Below are positions 8,697 to 10,412 of a stretch of 10,412 bases of DNA, piece by piece (the first letter of the stretch is position 1; every line of letters begins with the position of its first letter). The stretch is from Actinomycetota bacterium (lineage in GTDB: Bacteria; Actinomycetota; Actinomycetes; Actinomycetales; Microbacteriaceae). The translations under genes and the position numbers were made by a program. The stretch lies in NCBI GenBank assembly GCA_009703635.1, contig WLFS01000009.1, forward strand, positions 1-10,412. The letters are read 5' to 3'. The notes below the pieces were generated by a model. That model worked only from the letters and a program-made list of their open reading frames with translations, was not told the origin of the DNA and did no database searches.

Positions 8697-9608
8697 TTAG
8701 AGCTGTACCGATCTTTGATACTTGGAACGAAGCGCAAGCAGCTGAAAAGTCAGCAGCGCGATTATAACCGCAGCCCCAAACATGTGTGCCCCAGCCATCA
8801 GTGCCGGTACGCCAAGATTCGATTGAACAACCCCAAGAATTGCCTGAAGGGCAAGACTGATCAATAGAATCCCTAGCGCCTTGACTGCTGGATTCCTAAT
8901 CCGGCCTGTTTCCAACTTGCGCCAAACCAGAATAAGCGCGATTGCGACTAGACCGGTCGTGATGTACGCGGGCCAAGAGTGGTAGTGCTGCCAAACCTCA
9001 AGATCAAAACCGTTTCGGGGAGTTGTTGCATCTCCTGCGTGAGGACCTGCACCAGTGACGATAACTCCAATAACGACCGTGACCCAGCCCACAACAAAGA
9101 TCGGCCAAGCTAAGCGAACGGCTGTGTGGCTCAGGGGGAGATGAACAGGTGAATAGACTCGCCAAACCAAAACGGCGGCAATGGAGATCAGCACACCCGA
9201 AAGCAAAAAGTGAGCGCCGACCACCCAGGAGTTCAGTCCAGTAAGAACGGTGAGTCCACCAAGAAGAGCTTGTGCGATGATTCCAAGTCCAAGTAGCAGA
9301 GCGGGCCAAGTCAAGCCTCTGCGGATAGCCTTAAGTGTTCGTCTAACGACGATAAAAGTGAACAGGGCGATGATGATCAGAACAAAGGTCAAAAGACGAT
9401 TACCGAACTCGATTATTCCGTGCCAGCCCATCTCAGGAACCGTAACAAACGAGTCTTCCGTGCACCTTGGCCAGGTAGGGCAACCAAGACCAGAGCCGGT
9501 TAGCCGAACTAAACCGCCGGTGACAACAATCAGTATCTGGCTTACTAGGGAAGCCCAGGCATAGAACTTCAGACGCTTTGGAGAGAAAATGGCTTGAATC
9601 AGCTTCAT
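8697..9608 (-). CDS. ctaA: Heme A synthase (COX15/CtaA family)
   Basis: Membrane enzyme that oxidises the C8 methyl of heme O to a formyl group, giving heme A for aa3-type cytochrome oxidase. The 303-residue product has eight hydrophobic helices (about 14-33, 67-88, 101-121, 128-149, 165-186, 212-229, 241-261 and 271-293), as in Bacillus CtaA. GLVRLTGSGLGCPTWPRC (32-49) carries the loop cysteine pair C43/C49. Candidate heme-ligand histidines are H133 (VGAHFLLSG), H208/H210 (QHYHSW) and H275 (AGAHMFGA). The first helical-bundle motif reads EFGNR (67-71), where the Bacillus form is ExxHR. AAAGGGG (plus-strand 9620-9626) serves as ribosome binding site 11 bases before the ATG; the TTG just upstream is out of frame. 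The gene is divergent from sufB and joined directly to phr. Confidence 0.94.
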   Translation of the reverse strand: MKLIQAIFSPKRLKFYAWASLVSQILIVVTGGLVRLTGSGLGCPTWPRCTEDSFVTVPEMGWHGIIEFGNRLLTFVLIIIALFTFIVVRRTLKAIRRGLTWPALLLGLGIIAQALLGGLTVLTGLNSWVVGAHFLLSGVLISIAAVLVWRVYSPVHLPLSHTAVRLAWPIFVVGWVTVVIGVIVTGAGPHAGDATTPRNGFDLEVWQHYHSWPAYITTGLVAIALILVWRKLETGRIRNPAVKALGILLISLALQAILGVVQSNLGVPALMAGAHMFGAAVIIALLTFQLLALRSKYQRSVQL

Positions 9609-9619
9609 GTTGGCCCAAG

Positions 9620-9626
9620 CCCCTTT
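9620..9626 (-). promoter_or_regulatory. Ribosome binding site of ctaA
   Basis: Read on the minus strand this is AAAGGGG, 11 bases before the ATG at 9608. The spacing is slightly long, but no closer purine run exists, and the match supports the ATG as start. Confidence 0.5.
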
Positions 9627-9639
9627 CTGTTTTGAGCTA

Positions 9640-9669
9640 TTGAACCGCCAATTTTGGTAAAGTTAGGCT
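9640..9669 (+). promoter_or_regulatory. Candidate sufB (suf operon) promoter
   Basis: TTGAAC (9640-9645) and TAGGCT (9664-9669) are 18 bases apart and fit an actinobacterial housekeeping promoter (TTGAC-like -35, TAnnnT -10). Transcription would start near 9676, giving a leader of about 84 bases before the TTG of sufB. The site overlaps the region where a ctaA promoter on the other strand would sit. It also includes the 10-mer GTAAAGTTAG (9657-9666), whose reverse complement occurs upstream of ctaB. Confidence 0.45.
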
Positions 9670-9681
9670 CAACACAAGTTT

Positions 9682-9743
9682 CGCATGGTTTTTATGCGGG
9701 AATTCCTCGAAGCCGAGGCGGGTTGTACCCAGATATCACATCT
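9682..9743 (+). promoter_or_regulatory. Run of four short inverted repeats in the sufB leader
   Basis: Consecutive perfect inverted repeats lie between the candidate promoter and the sufB ribosome binding site. They are CGCAT/ATGCG (9682-9686 and 9694-9698, 7-base loop), CCTCG/CGAGG (9705-9709 and 9714-9718, 4-base loop), GGGT/ACCC (9720-9723 and 9727-9730, 3-base loop) and AGAT/ATCT (9731-9734 and 9740-9743, 5-base loop). The ACCC arm can instead pair with GGGT at 9751-9754, which overlaps the ribosome binding site. They could be protein operators, RNA hairpins or chance; no known riboswitch class was recognised. Confidence 0.35.
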
Positions 9744-9746
9744 ACC

Positions 9747-9753
9747 AAAGGGG
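9747..9753 (+). promoter_or_regulatory. Ribosome binding site of sufB
   Basis: AAAGGGG lies 6 bases before a TTG at 9760, an ideal spacing. It decides the TTG start, since the reading frame from that codon gives the usual SufB N-terminus. Confidence 0.75.
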
Positions 9754-9759
9754 TCCTAA

Positions 9760-10412
9760 TTGACTGAGAACATCATCGAGCGTCCCGAGCTGGACAGCCT
9801 TGGTACCTACGAGTACGGCTGGTCTGACGGGAACGACGCTGGTGCCACAGCCAAGCGCGGAATAAGCGAAGAAGTTGTTCGTGATATATCAGGACTCAAA
9901 TCAGAACCACAGTGGATGCTCGATCGCAGACTAAAAGGCTATGAGTACTTCCTCAAAAAGCCAATGCCAGCCTGGGGTTCTGACCTTTCAGGAATTGACT
10001 TTGACAACATAAAATACTTCGTTCGTTCCACTGAGCGCCAAGCTCAGACCTGGGAAGATCTCCCAGAAGAAATCAAGAACACTTACGAAAAACTAGGCAT
10101 CCCGGAAGCTGAACGTCAGCGCTTAGTTGCTGGTGTTGCTGCGCAATACGAATCTGAAGTTGTCTACCATCAGATCAACGAGGAACTTGAGAAAAAGGGC
10201 GTCATCTTCCTTGATACCGACACCGCTCTTAAAGAGCACCCGGAAATCTTCAAGGAATACTTCGGAACTGTCATCCCTGCCGGAGACAACAAGTTTGCAG
10301 CACTAAACACTTCGGTTTGGTCCGGTGGTTCATTCGTATACGTTCCCAAAGGTGTTCAGGTTGAAATTCCACTTCAGGCATATTTCAGAATCAACACTGA
10401 GAACATGGGTCA
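9760..10412 (+). CDS. sufB: Fe-S cluster assembly protein SufB, N-terminal part (3' end outside window)
   Basis: SufB forms the SufBCD scaffold on which Fe-S clusters are built in the cytosol. The frame starts at TTG 9760 (TENIIERPELDSLGTYEYGW) and stays open to the window edge, giving 217 codons of an expected 470 or so. Family-typical stretches are visible: GISEEVVRDISGLKSEPQWML, then LKGYEYFLKKPMPAWG, and later TSVWSGGSFVYVPKGVQVEIPLQAYFRINTENMG. The strong ribosome binding site 6 bases upstream supports the start. The key C-terminal residues are outside the window. No intein interrupts the visible part, unlike mycobacterial SufB, although insertion sites further downstream cannot be judged. 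The remaining suf genes presumably follow. No SufR-type regulator gene precedes it; ctaA is the direct divergent neighbour. Confidence 0.96.
   Translation, partial: MTENIIERPELDSLGTYEYGWSDGNDAGATAKRGISEEVVRDISGLKSEPQWMLDRRLKGYEYFLKKPMPAWGSDLSGIDFDNIKYFVRSTERQAQTWEDLPEEIKNTYEKLGIPEAERQRLVAGVAAQYESEVVYHQINEELEKKGVIFLDTDTALKEHPEIFKEYFGTVIPAGDNKFAALNTSVWSGGSFVYVPKGVQVEIPLQAYFRINTENMG

Noticed and set aside
1..10412. Mobile elements, phage, defence or CRISPR content
   Set aside because: All strong coding regions are core metabolic or housekeeping genes in an actinobacterial order; no transposase, integrase, terminal repeats, tRNA or spaced direct repeats were seen.

Overview
The window reads as a compact chromosome segment from an actinobacterium, most likely the family Microbacteriaceae. 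The clade-diagnostic gene is rbpA, an RNA polymerase/sigma-binding protein found only in Actinobacteria. The gene order agrees: the tpiA-secG-rbpA end of the glycolytic cluster, then tkt-tal-pgi, ctaB, ctaA and the suf operon is an actinobacterial synteny block. Base composition close to half GC, very short intergenic gaps (the longest is 183 bp), overlapping genes and a photolyase would fit a streamlined, sunlit-water lineage such as the Luna cluster (Rhodoluna/Aquiluna). That lineage guess is inference.

Layout. (1) 1-1436, plus strand: the 3' part of tpiA, then secG and rbpA, probably one transcript. (2) 1457-6242, minus strand: tkt, tal and pgi, joined by 4-bp stop/start overlaps and transcribed in that order. 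They meet rbpA tail to tail across 20 bp. (3) 6243-6425: a divergent regulatory gap between tkt and ctaB. (4) 6426-7352, plus: ctaB, whose end overlaps the end of phr by 24 bp. (5) 7329-9608, minus: ctaA followed with no gap by phr, a class I photolyase. (6) 9609-9759: a divergent regulatory gap with a candidate promoter and a run of inverted repeats. (7) 9760-10412, plus: the first 217 codons of sufB, presumably the first gene of the Fe-S assembly operon.

The genes together cover central carbon metabolism (triose-phosphate isomerase, glucose-6-phosphate isomerase, transaldolase, transketolase), the two dedicated steps of heme A synthesis for aa3-type cytochrome oxidase (CtaB, CtaA), Fe-S cluster assembly (SufB), protein export (SecG), transcription initiation (RbpA) and light-driven DNA repair.

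Most genes are ordinary family members. I do not see a new defence, mobile or RNA-based system. The points most worth a second look are: the long Lys/Ala-rich histone-H1-like tail on RbpA; the absence of zwf-opcA-pgl from the place between pgi and rbpA where related genomes carry them; the ctaA-phr coupling; the structured sufB leader; and a shared 10-mer upstream of ctaA and ctaB. No tRNA, rRNA, CRISPR, insertion sequence or attachment site was seen, and no stretch above 300 bases lacks a gene.
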